Source: an uncultured Ruminococcus sp.
GTDB taxonomy: Bacteria > Bacillota > Clostridia > Oscillospirales > Ruminococcaceae
Direction: 5' to 3'
Length of the DNA stretch: 64,000 bases
Assembly (NCBI GenBank): GCA_910584195.1
Contig: CAJTYV010000002.1
Location: 62,001-126,000, forward strand
Part shown: positions 8,544 through 17,353 of the stretch, piece after piece
Layout of the letters: the number at the start of each line of letters is the position of its first letter
Numbering within the stretch: the first letter of the stretch is position 1
Translations under genes and position numbers: made by a program
The notes under the pieces: model-generated
Told to the model about the DNA's origin: nothing
Databases searched by the model: none
The model's input: only the letters and a program-made list of their open reading frames with translations

Positions 8544-8562
8544 TGTTCACATAAAATGAACA
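8544..8562. promoter_or_regulatory. Perfect 6-7-6 inverted repeat after the LysR gene
   Basis: TGTTCA-N7-TGAACA (8544-8549 and 8557-8562), just downstream of the LysR stop codon and about 165 bp upstream of the adhE start site. No U-tract follows on either strand, so it is not an ordinary terminator. It could be a second operator or a short RNA hairpin. Confidence 0.35.
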
Positions 8563-8569
8563 TCTCTAA

Positions 8570-9499
8570 TTAATTTCGAATATACTGTCTTTTTGATCTG
8601 CAAAGTTCTGTTATAAAACACCTGTCAAGATCGGTAAGGTGATAATCGTTACGATAAATAAGCACATCCTTGTAAACGCGGTGATTATCTGAGCATTTTT
8701 TCAGAATCAAGCCGTATCTTTCAAGAAGCTTCTGAGATGCAAAAGACATCCACATAAACGTATCGGTATTTTCAGAAAGCAAATCAAACTGACTTGCCCG
8801 CTCAAAAATAAATATTTTTTTATCTATATCATCAGGTAGTTCTGATTTTTTCACTGCACAAGCAGGCATAGACGGTACGAATGGATCTGCATGAGAAATC
8901 TCTATATATGATTTCAAATCTTCATAGCGTATATCGCCGCGTTCGGCAAGAGGATGCTTTGCACTCATAATCAGAACGTATGAAAACTCTGCAACAAGCT
9001 CATGAATAATATTCTTTTCATCAAGTATTTCTTTGAAATATACATCATGCTCTTCAGCGTATCTGATAATTCCAAGTTTATAATCATTTTCGAGAATGTT
9101 TTTTATAACGTTCATAGTATTTGTTTCGTTATAAAACAATTCCGCAGGACTGTACAAATCAATCGCTTTTGTAAATCTTGCAAAGGCTTCGGAAATATAA
9201 CATGCGCGGGGTACGGAAATCGAAAATTTCTGCTTGGTTTTTAATCCGCTTTTATATGTGGATTCAAGGGAATCAATTTCAGCTAAAATTTTTCTTGCTC
9301 TTGTAAGAAACCTTTCACCTTCAGAAGTAACTGTCATTCCCTTTGCGGAACGTGCAAATATTGTTATGCCGAGTGAGGTTTCAAGTTCTTTTATAGCACG
9401 GCTGAGATTAGGCTGTCCGATATACAAACTTTCTGCCGCTTTATTTATCGAGCCTGCCTTTTCCGTTTCAACAGCATATTTCAGATGAAGAAGATTCAT
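8570..9499 (-). CDS. LysR-family transcriptional regulator
   Basis: 309 aa. The N-terminal winged helix-turn-helix runs from MNLLHLKYAVETEKAGSINK to about residue 65, with the LysR signature AAESLYIGQPNLSRAIKELE. A linker helix and a periplasmic-binding-protein-like effector domain follow (about 90-300). The inducer cannot be read from the sequence. The gene starts 2 bp after the GTPase-nuclease fusion gene, so the two are probably co-transcribed, and it lies directly upstream of adhE in the same direction. Control of adhE is therefore plausible, and autoregulation of its own operon is the alternative. Confidence 0.92.
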   Translation of the reverse strand: MNLLHLKYAVETEKAGSINKAAESLYIGQPNLSRAIKELETSLGITIFARSAKGMTVTSEGERFLTRARKILAEIDSLESTYKSGLKTKQKFSISVPRACYISEAFARFTKAIDLYSPAELFYNETNTMNVIKNILENDYKLGIIRYAEEHDVYFKEILDEKNIIHELVAEFSYVLIMSAKHPLAERGDIRYEDLKSYIEISHADPFVPSMPACAVKKSELPDDIDKKIFIFERASQFDLLSENTDTFMWMSFASQKLLERYGLILKKCSDNHRVYKDVLIYRNDYHLTDLDRCFITELCRSKRQYIRN

Positions 9500-9501
9500 T
9501 T

Positions 9502-12063
9502 TTATGTTCCGCCTTTCTGTATAAACTTTCTAATCTCCTTATTGACCTCAGATATACGCTCCTTAAGCTCGTTAGCCGACATCCGCATCGCTCCGTTTCC
9601 TAAAATTATCATTTGTTCAATACCGTCCGAGGTTGCTACGCGAACTCTGTGTTTCTTTGAAAGCTCATGAGTGACTCGCTCAATATAGCTGTCTGCTGTT
9701 TCCGCCTCTTTAGTATAAACTATACTGATATTAAAATGCTTTTCAGTATCACGCCGCTTGCCCTTGACCCTATATGCGTCAAAAACCACAATTATTTCAT
9801 ATCCCGATACTCCCTGATAATTGCTCATTATTTTAATAAGCTCAGCCCTCGCTGAATCTAAGTCGGAAGCGGCAATTTTTTTCAGTTCGTCCCACGCAAA
9901 AATTATGTTATAACCGTCTACGATCAAATAATCGGGACTTTCATAATCCGGCAGATTTACGGGATTTGAATAATCCTTTTTTACCTTTACGGATTTAAAC
10001 GCCTTTCTCGGTTCTTTATCTGTTTTGCCGTAGGTACGCTCAAAAATCTCCATAAGCTCCTCATCGGAAACGGATTTAACAGTATTTTTCCTGACTCTCC
10101 TACCATCATCTGAATTTTTAGAATTTATATGCAGACAACTTGGAAGGTGCATATGCTCCGCAGCATCTTTCCAATTCACGTTCATACCCGCGCCATGGCT
10201 GCAAAACACCGAATCTGCGGTATTTTCCTTATCTGCATCCGGATCGTAGGCTATAGCGGATATTACTTCTTCTGAATTATGACATTCACGAAAACCTCCG
10301 TTTACGCATGTCAGCCGTCCTCTGCCTCTTGTGAAGCCTATAACCTCAGAAACATAATCGTTTATCTCAGATACCGGCGCACATCCCTTGATAACAGCGA
10401 TATCTCCTGATATTTCCGGAGCTTTAAAGTCAGCCGACATACGCTGTAGATCTGCAATAGCACGACCTACGCATTCCTGCGGAACTTCAAGCTCATAGTC
10501 GTAATAAGGTTCTAAAAGAATGCTTTTCGCCTGCCTCAGTCCATGACGTACGGCACGATAAGTAGCCTGACGGAAATCGCCGCCTTCAGTATGCTTCAAG
10601 TGTGCCTTACCTGCCGCAAGGGTTATTTTCATATCGGTTATAGGAGAACCCGTAAGAACGCCGATATGAACTTTTTCATCCAAGTGAGTAAGGATCAATC
10701 GCTGCCAGTTCCGATCAAGCTCGTCCTCATGAACAATCGTATCAAATACTAATCCGCTGCCTCTCGGCATAGGTTCAAGTATAAGGTGAACTTCCGCATA
10801 ATGGCGCAGCGGTTCGTAATGACCTGCTCCCTCTACTGCGTTGGCAATAGTTTCCTTATATGCAACTGCTCCGCTGCCGAATGATACCTCAAAACCAAAT
10901 CTTTCAGCGATTATAAGACTCAAAACCTCCAGCTGCACTGCCCCCATAAGCTGAATATGTATCTGTCTGAGCTGTTCATTCCATACTATATGAAGCTGAG
11001 GATCTTCATCTTCCAATCGGCGAAACTCTTTCAACGCTTCAAAAACATTTTTATCCGCAGGAAGTATGACCTGATATGTCATAACAGGCTCAAGAACAGC
11101 TCGTTCGGAATTTGGAACGCTGCCTATTCCCTGACCGGAATAAGCAGCTTCAAGTCCCGTTACTGCACATACTTCCCCCGCCGCTGCAAATTCGGCAGTT
11201 CGAAATTTTTCACCCGAATAGAATCTGACTGAACTGATCTTCTCAGATATTTCAATGCCGTCAGCAGTTTTATACGAAAGCTCGGAACGCACTTTAAGCT
11301 CTCCGCCTAAAATTTTCAAATGAGTAAGCCGTGTTCCTTTATTGTCATACGAAATCTTATAAACTTTCGCACCAAACGTATCCGAATATTCTTTACATTC
11401 GGTAAATCTGTCAAGTCCGTCGAGAAATTCGGAAATTCCCTCCATTTTAAGTGCAGAACCAAAAAAACACGGAAATACCCTTCTTTCCGAGACTGCGCGT
11501 ACCAACGCGTTATCCGGCAATATGCCATTATCAAGAAAAGCATCCATAAGCTCTTCATCACAAGCAGCGGCGTTTTCTGCGATCATGTTATTATCCGAAA
11601 AATCAGTACAGTTTTGGGAAAGACGTTTTCTCAAATCATCCATAATCGAATGTCTGTCCGCAACTGTTAAATCCATTTTATTTACAAAAATAAATACAGG
11701 AACTTCATACCGCATAAGAAGTTTCCAAAGCGTAGACGTATGGCTCTGTACACCGTCGGCAGCGCTTATAACAAGCACCGCATAATCAAGGATCTGCATT
11801 ATACGCTCAGTTTCGGCAGAAAAATCCACATGTCCCGGAGTATCCATTAAAGTAAACCGCGTCCCGCCATAAGTTGTCTCCGCCTGACCCGCAAAAATCG
11901 TTATTCCTTTTTCGCGTTCTATTTGATTTGTATCAAGAAATGAGCTGCCAAAATCCACACGGCCTATTTTGCGTATAGCGCCCGTTTTATAAAGCATAGA
12001 TTCTGCAAGAGTGGTTTTTCCCGAATCTACGTGAGCCGTAATACCCAATATCAAATTCTTCAT
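9502..12063 (-). CDS. EF-G/TetM-like translational GTPase fused to a YacP/Rae1-type NYN nuclease domain
   Basis: 853 aa. Residues 1 to about 640 are a full EF-G-like GTPase closest in style to the TetM/TetO ribosomal protection group: AHVDSGKT (10-17), EREKGITI (49-56), DTPGH (74-78), NKMD (128-131), then EF-G domains II-V. After a low-complexity linker, residues about 709-848 form a YacP-like NYN/PIN domain with VDGYN (D716), VFDA (D762), TADSYIE (D791) and ATSD (D813), the acidic set expected of a nuclease. B. subtilis YacP is Rae1, an mRNA endonuclease acting in the ribosomal A site. The fusion suggests GTPase-driven delivery of a nuclease to ribosomes; that is inference. Start: ATG 12063 with AAGGAAGGA upstream, rather than 12093, which overlaps the promoter. 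Confidence 0.88.
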   Translation of the reverse strand: MKNLILGITAHVDSGKTTLAESMLYKTGAIRKIGRVDFGSSFLDTNQIEREKGITIFAGQAETTYGGTRFTLMDTPGHVDFSAETERIMQILDYAVLVISAADGVQSHTSTLWKLLMRYEVPVFIFVNKMDLTVADRHSIMDDLRKRLSQNCTDFSDNNMIAENAAACDEELMDAFLDNGILPDNALVRAVSERRVFPCFFGSALKMEGISEFLDGLDRFTECKEYSDTFGAKVYKISYDNKGTRLTHLKILGGELKVRSELSYKTADGIEISEKISSVRFYSGEKFRTAEFAAAGEVCAVTGLEAAYSGQGIGSVPNSERAVLEPVMTYQVILPADKNVFEALKEFRRLEDEDPQLHIVWNEQLRQIHIQLMGAVQLEVLSLIIAERFGFEVSFGSGAVAYKETIANAVEGAGHYEPLRHYAEVHLILEPMPRGSGLVFDTIVHEDELDRNWQRLILTHLDEKVHIGVLTGSPITDMKITLAAGKAHLKHTEGGDFRQATYRAVRHGLRQAKSILLEPYYDYELEVPQECVGRAIADLQRMSADFKAPEISGDIAVIKGCAPVSEINDYVSEVIGFTRGRGRLTCVNGGFRECHNSEEVISAIAYDPDADKENTADSVFCSHGAGMNVNWKDAAEHMHLPSCLHINSKNSDDGRRVRKNTVKSVSDEELMEIFERTYGKTDKEPRKAFKSVKVKKDYSNPVNLPDYESPDYLIVDGYNIIFAWDELKKIAASDLDSARAELIKIMSNYQGVSGYEIIVVFDAYRVKGKRRDTEKHFNISIVYTKEAETADSYIERVTHELSKKHRVRVATSDGIEQMIILGNGAMRMSANELKERISEVNKEIRKFIQKGGT

Positions 12064-12092
12064 TAAAATTCCTTCCTTGATCCTTTTATACA

Positions 12093-12121
12093 ATTATAAC
12101 ATATTTCCGAAGTTAATTCAA
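12093..12121 (-). promoter_or_regulatory. Sigma-A promoter of the GTPase-nuclease/LysR operon
   Basis: Minus strand: -35 TTGAAT (12116-12121), 17-bp spacer, -10 TATAAT (12093-12098) with an extended TG. The expected start is about 25 nt before the start codon. It is divergent from yunB. Confidence 0.75.
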
Positions 12122-12190
12122 GACACAATTTTTGATTCAAACGAATATAATAAAAGAAAGATATTTACGGAATAAACGAGGTGATATTAA

Positions 12191-12844
12191 ATGAGTCGGC
12201 GAAGAAAAAAAAGGCGCAGCACTCGCAGCATCCTTGGAACATTTATACTTATTGCAGTTATAGTTCTTCTTATATTATCCATATCACGTCTTGACAAAGC
12301 TGTAAGACCGGCAGCGAAATTGCAGGCGCAGCAAATTTCTCAGAAAACGGCAAATATTATAATAAATGATGCTGTCTCGCAATACATAGCTAAAAATGAG
12401 TACACATACAGCGATTTTGCAGCTGTTCTTTACGATGAATCCGGGCGTGCATCGGCTGTGGAGGCATTGTCGGAAAATATAAACCGCGTTCAGGCTGATC
12501 TTACGGCTGAAATAAACAGACGATTAAACGCTTCTGGAGAATCAAATGCTGAAATATCTTTGGGTTCTCTCAGCGGCTCGTACCTTTTGGCAGGAAAAGG
12601 TCCGACTGTTAAAGTCAGAATATGTCCTGTAGGATCTGCTGAGGTCAGACTTACGAGCTCATTTGATTCAGCAGGTATAAATCAGACGCGTCATAGAATT
12701 TACGCTGAAATTTCAGCAGAAATAATTTCTGCAACGACCCTTTACAGTTTTGATACCAATGTAAAATTCGATTATCTGCTGGCGGAAACGGTAATTATCG
12801 GAGATGTTCCGCAATTTACCGCAAAGGCATGGAATTCTCTGTAA
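12191..12844 (+). CDS. yunB: Sporulation protein YunB-like
   Basis: 217 aa with a basic N-terminus (RRRKKRRSTRS), one membrane segment (about 14-33) and an extracytoplasmic domain. The order of helix, AQQISQKTANIIINDAV, the SLSGSYLLAGKGPTV-like motif and a C-terminal Y-AEI-AEI-A stretch matches the YunB family, a sigma-E-regulated sporulation protein of B. subtilis whose biochemical role is unclear. GAGGTG lies 8 nt upstream of the ATG. It is a single gene, divergent from the GTPase operon and ended by its own hairpin. Confidence 0.85.
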   Translation: MSRRRKKRRSTRSILGTFILIAVIVLLILSISRLDKAVRPAAKLQAQQISQKTANIIINDAVSQYIAKNEYTYSDFAAVLYDESGRASAVEALSENINRVQADLTAEINRRLNASGESNAEISLGSLSGSYLLAGKGPTVKVRICPVGSAEVRLTSSFDSAGINQTRHRIYAEISAEIISATTLYSFDTNVKFDYLLAETVIIGDVPQFTAKAWNSL

Positions 12845-12917
12845 GAGCCTGTTTAGTATCTCGCGCATGTGGATTTTGGAGAAGTTTAGACAAGAAGCTT
12901 CCGAAACACATGTGTAA

Positions 12918-12977
12918 GTTTAGCATGAAGGTACTTCTGTGTTTCACAGAAGTCTACATGCTGAACTATTGGTTTTT
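12918..12977 (+). terminator. Two-tier hairpin terminator after yunB
   Basis: An outer 10-bp stem (GTTTAGCATG / CATGCTGAAC, one G-U pair) encloses a perfect 9-bp stem, ACTTCTGTG-TTT-CACAGAAGT. TTGGTTTTTT follows on the plus strand. No T-run is present on the minus side, so it serves yunB. The preceding 12845-12917 holds no gene; I see only a short palindrome, ACACATGTGT (12907-12916). Confidence 0.65.
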
Positions 12978-12995
12978 TACTCATTTCTTCACAAG

Positions 12996-13538
12996 CTACC
13001 TTTTCCCCTTAAAAAATACAGGCATAAGTCTTTTAATATACAGAGTATACGTTGCTTCCAGGTTAAAGTCGTACAGCACAAAAATCAGGTTGCCCAAGCC
13101 AAGAAACGCCAATCCGCCGTATCTGCCTATTTCATTCATTTCATCAAGCATCTGGTCGATACCGAATAAAAATACAGTCGTGTAAAAATATGCAACCGCA
13201 CAGATATTAAACACTGCTGCTTTAATAAAATAACGTAATCCTTTCAGTTTTAGTTTATTGAGGTACATACGAAGTATCGGATAATGTCCGAAAAGCATAA
13301 CAAAAATCAGCGCAGCCTCCTTGTCGGCTGTTATAAACATAGCAAGCAGACTTACGGATATGTACGTTAGCCACGCCCAGCTCATGCTTACCTCCTCAGC
13401 AATGATCATCAAAAGTATTCCGGCTGCCATTGGCAGAATAATATAAAACAAAGGCATTATTCCTGCCAAAAACATGCAGAGCAGACAAAGGGCTGATACT
13501 ATCCCTCCGAGCGCGACCCGGTAGCTTACATCTTTCAT
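12996..13538 (-). CDS. Integral membrane protein, family not assigned (ECF S-component-like topology)
   Basis: 180 aa with about five hydrophobic helices (roughly 8-25, 28-48, 53-75, 105-125, 140-160). Short loops and a charged C-terminus (YIKRLMPVFFKGKR) are present. Size and topology resemble ECF-transporter substrate-binding (S) components, but no diagnostic motif is visible and no ECF ATPase is nearby. It overlaps the SDR gene by 4 bp and is the last gene of the long alaS-to-SDR run. I do not assign a function. Confidence 0.6.
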   Translation of the reverse strand: MKDVSYRVALGGIVSALCLLCMFLAGIMPLFYIILPMAAGILLMIIAEEVSMSWAWLTYISVSLLAMFITADKEAALIFVMLFGHYPILRMYLNKLKLKGLRYFIKAAVFNICAVAYFYTTVFLFGIDQMLDEMNEIGRYGGLAFLGLGNLIFVLYDFNLEATYTLYIKRLMPVFFKGKR

Positions 13539-14287
13539 ATGCTCTTCTTCCTTTCCTGCATACCATAGACAAGCCTCGCAAGCAGCTTATGGGGAACATA
13601 TTTTGCAGCCATAACTCCTAATCTGACCGTAAGTCCCGGAACAGCTATAAGTTTTCCGGACAACGCTGATTTTACGGCATATTCCGCCGCATACTCTGCC
13701 GATATGGGTTTCATACTGAATGAAACTCCCGCCCTGTTATTGAATTGTGTGTCGACAGGTCCCGGACACAGTACTGTTATTTTAACGTCGGATCTCTCGC
13801 GTCTCAGCTCCTCAGCCGCCGCAAGCGATAACCTTACAACATAATTTTTTGAAGCATAATACGAGGACAGCAGCGGACCTGTAAGAAAACCGGCAGACGA
13901 CGCTACGTTAAGTATAGTACCATGATTACAATTTCTGAAATCACGAAGAAAAAGTTTCATAAGAATATGAACGGCAGCAATATTAACATCTATCATTTTA
14001 AGCTCGTCATCAAGATCAGTTTCATAAAATTTTCCAAAAATACCATAGCCCGCATTATTAACCAACATGTCCACACCTTTGCCGCGGCAAAATTCATAAA
14101 CCTTAAAAACCTCCGAACGTTCCGAAAGGTCAGCAGCTATTATTTCACAATTCCCAAAAACTTTCTGCATTTTTTTCAGAACTTCCTCATTTCTGCCCGT
14201 AAGAATAAGCTCCCAGCCCCTTTTTCGCAGATTTTTGGCTATATTAAGTCCAATACCCGATGTTGCGCCTGTTATCAATGCTTTCAT
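13535..14287 (-). CDS. SDR-family NAD(P)-dependent oxidoreductase (classical, DltE/YqjQ-like)
   Basis: 250 aa. The Rossmann motif TGATSGIG (8-15), the NNAGYG motif and the catalytic Ser with YxxxK (YYASKNYV) define a classical short-chain dehydrogenase. PGPVDTQF follows the active site. The C-terminal tail (KYVPHKLLARLVYGMQERKKS) is amphipathic and basic, typical of the YqjQ/DltE-like subgroup. The substrate is unknown. It overlaps the downstream membrane-protein gene by 4 bp and follows the DHHW protein by 25 bp. Confidence 0.88.
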   Translation of the reverse strand: MKALITGATSGIGLNIAKNLRKRGWELILTGRNEEVLKKMQKVFGNCEIIAADLSERSEVFKVYEFCRGKGVDMLVNNAGYGIFGKFYETDLDDELKMIDVNIAAVHILMKLFLRDFRNCNHGTILNVASSAGFLTGPLLSSYYASKNYVVRLSLAAAEELRRERSDVKITVLCPGPVDTQFNNRAGVSFSMKPISAEYAAEYAVKSALSGKLIAVPGLTVRLGVMAAKYVPHKLLARLVYGMQERKKSI

Positions 14288-14312
14288 ATTTCACCCCTGA
14301 ATTATTATATGT

Positions 14313-15377
14313 TTAGAATATATTTGCGATCGAATCAAGTCCCAAAAGAAAAAGCGTCTGCTCATAATTGTCAGGATCGATATATTTTTCAATATCTCTT
14401 CCCGTACACTGAACGGAAACAAACGCTATTTCACTGTAGTGCTTGGTTAAAAACGGAATAAAACTGTCAGACGATGTATCTCCTATTACAAGCAGTTTTT
14501 TATCGTTATTGACCGAAGTACGTATCTTCACAAAAGGCATAGGTTCGCCAAGATACAGTTCGTATCCGATGTTGGATTCATCATATGGTGTTATTCTGCG
14601 TTTTACTCCGTCTTTATCAATACCTGTGCATTCTTCAATAACCGTTCCATCATCATATTCATAAATATCAAGTATATCAGGCTTCGACTCCATATAACTT
14701 GTGCGGCTGTAAAGGTTTCCGCAATAACTGTCGGTAACGTGAAAAATGGTATATTTATCATATGAAACCGGTATAAACCCAAGCTTCTGAATGACTGTTC
14801 TGTAAACGCAATACGCACCGTAGCTCGTCCAGCGTGTATCACTTCGACAATAAATGTAATTATTATCACTGAGCATTTTCAGTATTGTATAAGCGTCAAT
14901 TTTTCGTATATCCGGCGAAAGTTCTTCGTACAACCGATCAGCCTGCTGCTTTTCGGTTATCGGAAGAAGATAAGACGGCAAGACGTCTCCGTATACACCT
15001 GTAGAAGTAGGTATTGCCGCAAAATAAACCGCACCATCATATTTTTCTGTAAATTCGTTGACAAATTCAGCCGCTGAATCCATATCTTCATATGATGCCA
15101 AATCTAATGAAAACAGCCGTTCATCATCTATATAAACTCCATTGACAATCGGCTCGCCAAATTTTGAATTTAACTCTGCTCCAATTGCACGCCACTTATC
15201 TTTCATCGGAAAATTCTCTGCCATACAATTAATAAGCTCCTCGGAAAATCCTCCGTCAATGAGATTTTTTTTGGCCGTATTCATAATTTCCAAATTGCCT
15301 CTAAACAGCGTAACAGCAGAAAATGCAATTATAAACGTCATAACCGAAGCAGCAGTTATTTTTTCAGTTCTTTTCAT
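14313..15377 (-). CDS. DHHW/AlgX-like extracytoplasmic protein with altered catalytic motifs
   Basis: 354 aa with one N-terminal membrane anchor (about 8-26) and an SGNH-like extracytoplasmic domain of the DHHW family, which normally partners an MBOAT protein to O-acetylate surface polymers. The eponymous DHHWT motif reads DTRWT (codons at 14829-14840), so the histidine is missing. The nucleophile motif GDS reads GDTSSDSF. The rest of the scaffold (VYFAAIPTS, YRTVIQKLGF, PFLTKHYSEI) is intact, with no frameshift. It follows the MBOAT gene by 13 bp. It may bind polymer without catalysing transfer, or use different residues. Confidence 0.75.
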   Translation of the reverse strand: MKRTEKITAASVMTFIIAFSAVTLFRGNLEIMNTAKKNLIDGGFSEELINCMAENFPMKDKWRAIGAELNSKFGEPIVNGVYIDDERLFSLDLASYEDMDSAAEFVNEFTEKYDGAVYFAAIPTSTGVYGDVLPSYLLPITEKQQADRLYEELSPDIRKIDAYTILKMLSDNNYIYCRSDTRWTSYGAYCVYRTVIQKLGFIPVSYDKYTIFHVTDSYCGNLYSRTSYMESKPDILDIYEYDDGTVIEECTGIDKDGVKRRITPYDESNIGYELYLGEPMPFVKIRTSVNNDKKLLVIGDTSSDSFIPFLTKHYSEIAFVSVQCTGRDIEKYIDPDNYEQTLFLLGLDSIANIF

Positions 15378-15390
15378 GCCGTCACCTCTA

Positions 15391-16764
15391 CTATAAATTA
15401 ATTATCAATATATCTGATTTTCCGCTATATGACATAAGCGATGTACATATACACAAAAGCATGAGCATGGCTATCGGAGTCAGAAACGAAAGAGTCCAGC
15501 TTAATCTTGAATTTTTTGCCCTTATAATGGTATTCCTGAAAAGATCCGTAGAAGCATATACGGTTGCAATCAACACCACGGCATAAGATCTCAACAGGTA
15601 AGCTGTCATAGAATCAGCCAGTATGCCGCTGCCTCCAACCATTGCCCACAAGCATCGAAAAGCATCAGAAATATCCCCCAAGGCCAAAAAAACTGATAAT
15701 ATCATTATTACCGGGATTGTGTAAAATATTCCATTTGACCTTAGGAGCTTAAATCTTCTGAGCTTATTTTCAGTCATAATAGCTATTCCCATAAGAAAGC
15801 CCCATAAAACTCCGCCCCAACTGAATCCGTACCAAAATCCGGCAAGCGACCATACAGCAGCAAAAATAAGCTTGCTTAACAGAGGAACATCCGTCATTGA
15901 GGAAAGGGGCCTTGTAATATATTTTCTGAACCAATGGATTACCTGTATATGCCAGTGTGAAGCGAAAGTTCGTATTCTTCCGCTGAAAATCGGATAACTG
16001 AAGCCGCTCGGAAATCTGTAGCCAAAGCATCTGCTGAGTCCCACGCCCATATCGGAAAAACCCGACAGTGTAAAATACAGGCAGAACATATACGAAATCA
16101 TTCCAAGCCATGCCGATGAAGCGGAGATATTTTCAAACCCTCCGCTCATTGACGCGGAATAAAGCATAAACAACTGATCTGCAAGAATTACTTTTTTCGC
16201 AAGTCCTTTGATAAAAATCGTCAGACCCGCCCCTATTTCCGCTATATTTAATCTGCGTTTTCTGAGAATGGAAACAAAAATATCATAGCTTACAACAGGT
16301 CCCATAATAATTCTCGGAAACATCATTATAAACAGTGAAAAACGTATGAAATTTTTATCTGCCTTTATATCTCCTCTATAAACATCAATAAGGTATCCTA
16401 TTGCAGATAAAGTAAATAAAGATATACCTAAAGGAAACGCTTCCTCCGGAATCTTCATAAAACCATGCAGATAAGAAAAATACTCCGCCCTGAATGACAC
16501 AAGCATTACTATATCAAAAATGATTGCCGCAGCCATAGGAATAAATTTTATTTTCGGTCTTATATTGTATATAAAAAGCGCTGCAACGTAGTTTGCAATA
16601 CAATAAAGCATTATAAACAACATCATTTTAAATCCCATAAAACCGCAGAAAATTATACTTCCCAACAAAAGAGCCGTATTTTTTAATTTTTTTGGAACTA
16701 TGCAGTATACAGCCAAAGCCGCGGGCAGGAATATATATATAAACAGCAAATTGCTATATGTCAT
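15391..16764 (-). CDS. MBOAT-family membrane O-acyltransferase (AlgI/DltB-like), catalytic His replaced
   Basis: About 457 aa with some ten membrane helices. It has the MBOAT hallmarks FPRIIMGPVVSYDIF (family FPxxIaGPI), GLSRCFGYRFPSGFSYP and SHWHIQVIHWFRKYITRPL. The active-site motif G-x-W-H-G reads GFWYG (Tyr codon 15829-15831), and the second conserved histidine, WGxxHG, reads WGFLMG. In AlgI and DltB this histidine is essential, so ordinary acyl transfer is doubtful. I chose ATG 16764 because GTGGAGG lies 6-7 nt upstream; ATG 16767 and a start at 16779 are also in frame. It overlaps the RNase M5-like gene by 11 bp. Confidence 0.82.
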   Translation of the reverse strand: MTYSNLLFIYIFLPAALAVYCIVPKKLKNTALLLGSIIFCGFMGFKMMLFIMLYCIANYVAALFIYNIRPKIKFIPMAAAIIFDIVMLVSFRAEYFSYLHGFMKIPEEAFPLGISLFTLSAIGYLIDVYRGDIKADKNFIRFSLFIMMFPRIIMGPVVSYDIFVSILRKRRLNIAEIGAGLTIFIKGLAKKVILADQLFMLYSASMSGGFENISASSAWLGMISYMFCLYFTLSGFSDMGVGLSRCFGYRFPSGFSYPIFSGRIRTFASHWHIQVIHWFRKYITRPLSSMTDVPLLSKLIFAAVWSLAGFWYGFSWGGVLWGFLMGIAIMTENKLRRFKLLRSNGIFYTIPVIMILSVFLALGDISDAFRCLWAMVGGSGILADSMTAYLLRSYAVVLIATVYASTDLFRNTIIRAKNSRLSWTLSFLTPIAMLMLLCICTSLMSYSGKSDILIINL

Positions 16765-17353
16765 CATTTTCCTCCACAAGAGCCAAAGTATATTCCTTAA
16801 GTTCAGAAGCAGTCATCATCGTGTTCAAAACTTCAAGAAGCGCTCCGGCCGACAGCATTTCAGGAAGTCCAAGACTTTTTTGCAGTCTCTTCCGCAAACT
16901 GCTGCTCCCCTTCCCGCCGCTGAGTCCGAGTTCAAACAAAGTAAGCTTTGTAATATCTTTTGGCTCGCTTCGTTCTTCAGATCTTATTCCTGCTTTCGCG
17001 AAAGCTTTGACAAGTGTGTCGGCATCAATTCCTTCCACACCGAGTTTGCCTTCCGCAGACGGCTTTGTTTTCCTTTTCTCTTTACCGAAAATATCCGGTA
17101 TATAGACATTCTTGATATTTCCGCATTTTACAGCTCCTTTAAGATAACCGCGAATTTTCCGTCCTGCATTATCGGAATCGGTCAGTATAACAATACCCGT
17201 TTTCTCCGCATAAAATCGTATAAGCTCCAGCTTCTCCCTATCCTTAAAAATACCAAATCCGTTTGTGACAATTATAACTCCGTCCACTACCGAAGATAAC
17301 TTTATTTTGTCATACTTTCCCTCGACAATAACTGCTTCTTTTATTTTTATCAT
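16754..17353 (-). CDS. rnmV: Ribonuclease M5-like TOPRIM protein
   Basis: 199 aa. The TOPRIM core is clear: VEGKYDKIKL (catalytic Glu near 11) and ILTDSDNAGRKIR (DxD near 58-60), followed by the GKLGVEGID segment that matches the M5 motif GVEHA. RNase M5 matures the 5S rRNA 3' and 5' ends in Firmicutes. The gene overlaps holA by 4 bp. In many Firmicutes rnmV sits beside ksgA; here it is downstream of holA instead, and the last His of the GVEHA motif is replaced, so a variant substrate is possible. Confidence 0.8.
   Translation of the reverse strand: MIKIKEAVIVEGKYDKIKLSSVVDGVIIVTNGFGIFKDREKLELIRFYAEKTGIVILTDSDNAGRKIRGYLKGAVKCGNIKNVYIPDIFGKEKRKTKPSAEGKLGVEGIDADTLVKAFAKAGIRSEERSEPKDITKLTLFELGLSGGKGSSSLRKRLQKSLGLPEMLSAGALLEVLNTMMTASELKEYTLALVEENDDI

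Noticed and set aside
8395..8569. Rex (NADH-sensing) operator in the adhE control region
   Set aside because: I looked for TTGTTAA-N4-TTAACAA-type sites and found none. The perfect dyad at 8544 has a 7-bp spacer and different half-sites.
9502..12063. Calling the GTPase a tetracycline resistance gene
   Set aside because: Only the GTPase body resembles TetM/TetO. The C-terminal nuclease domain and the housekeeping-like setting do not support a resistance call without testing.
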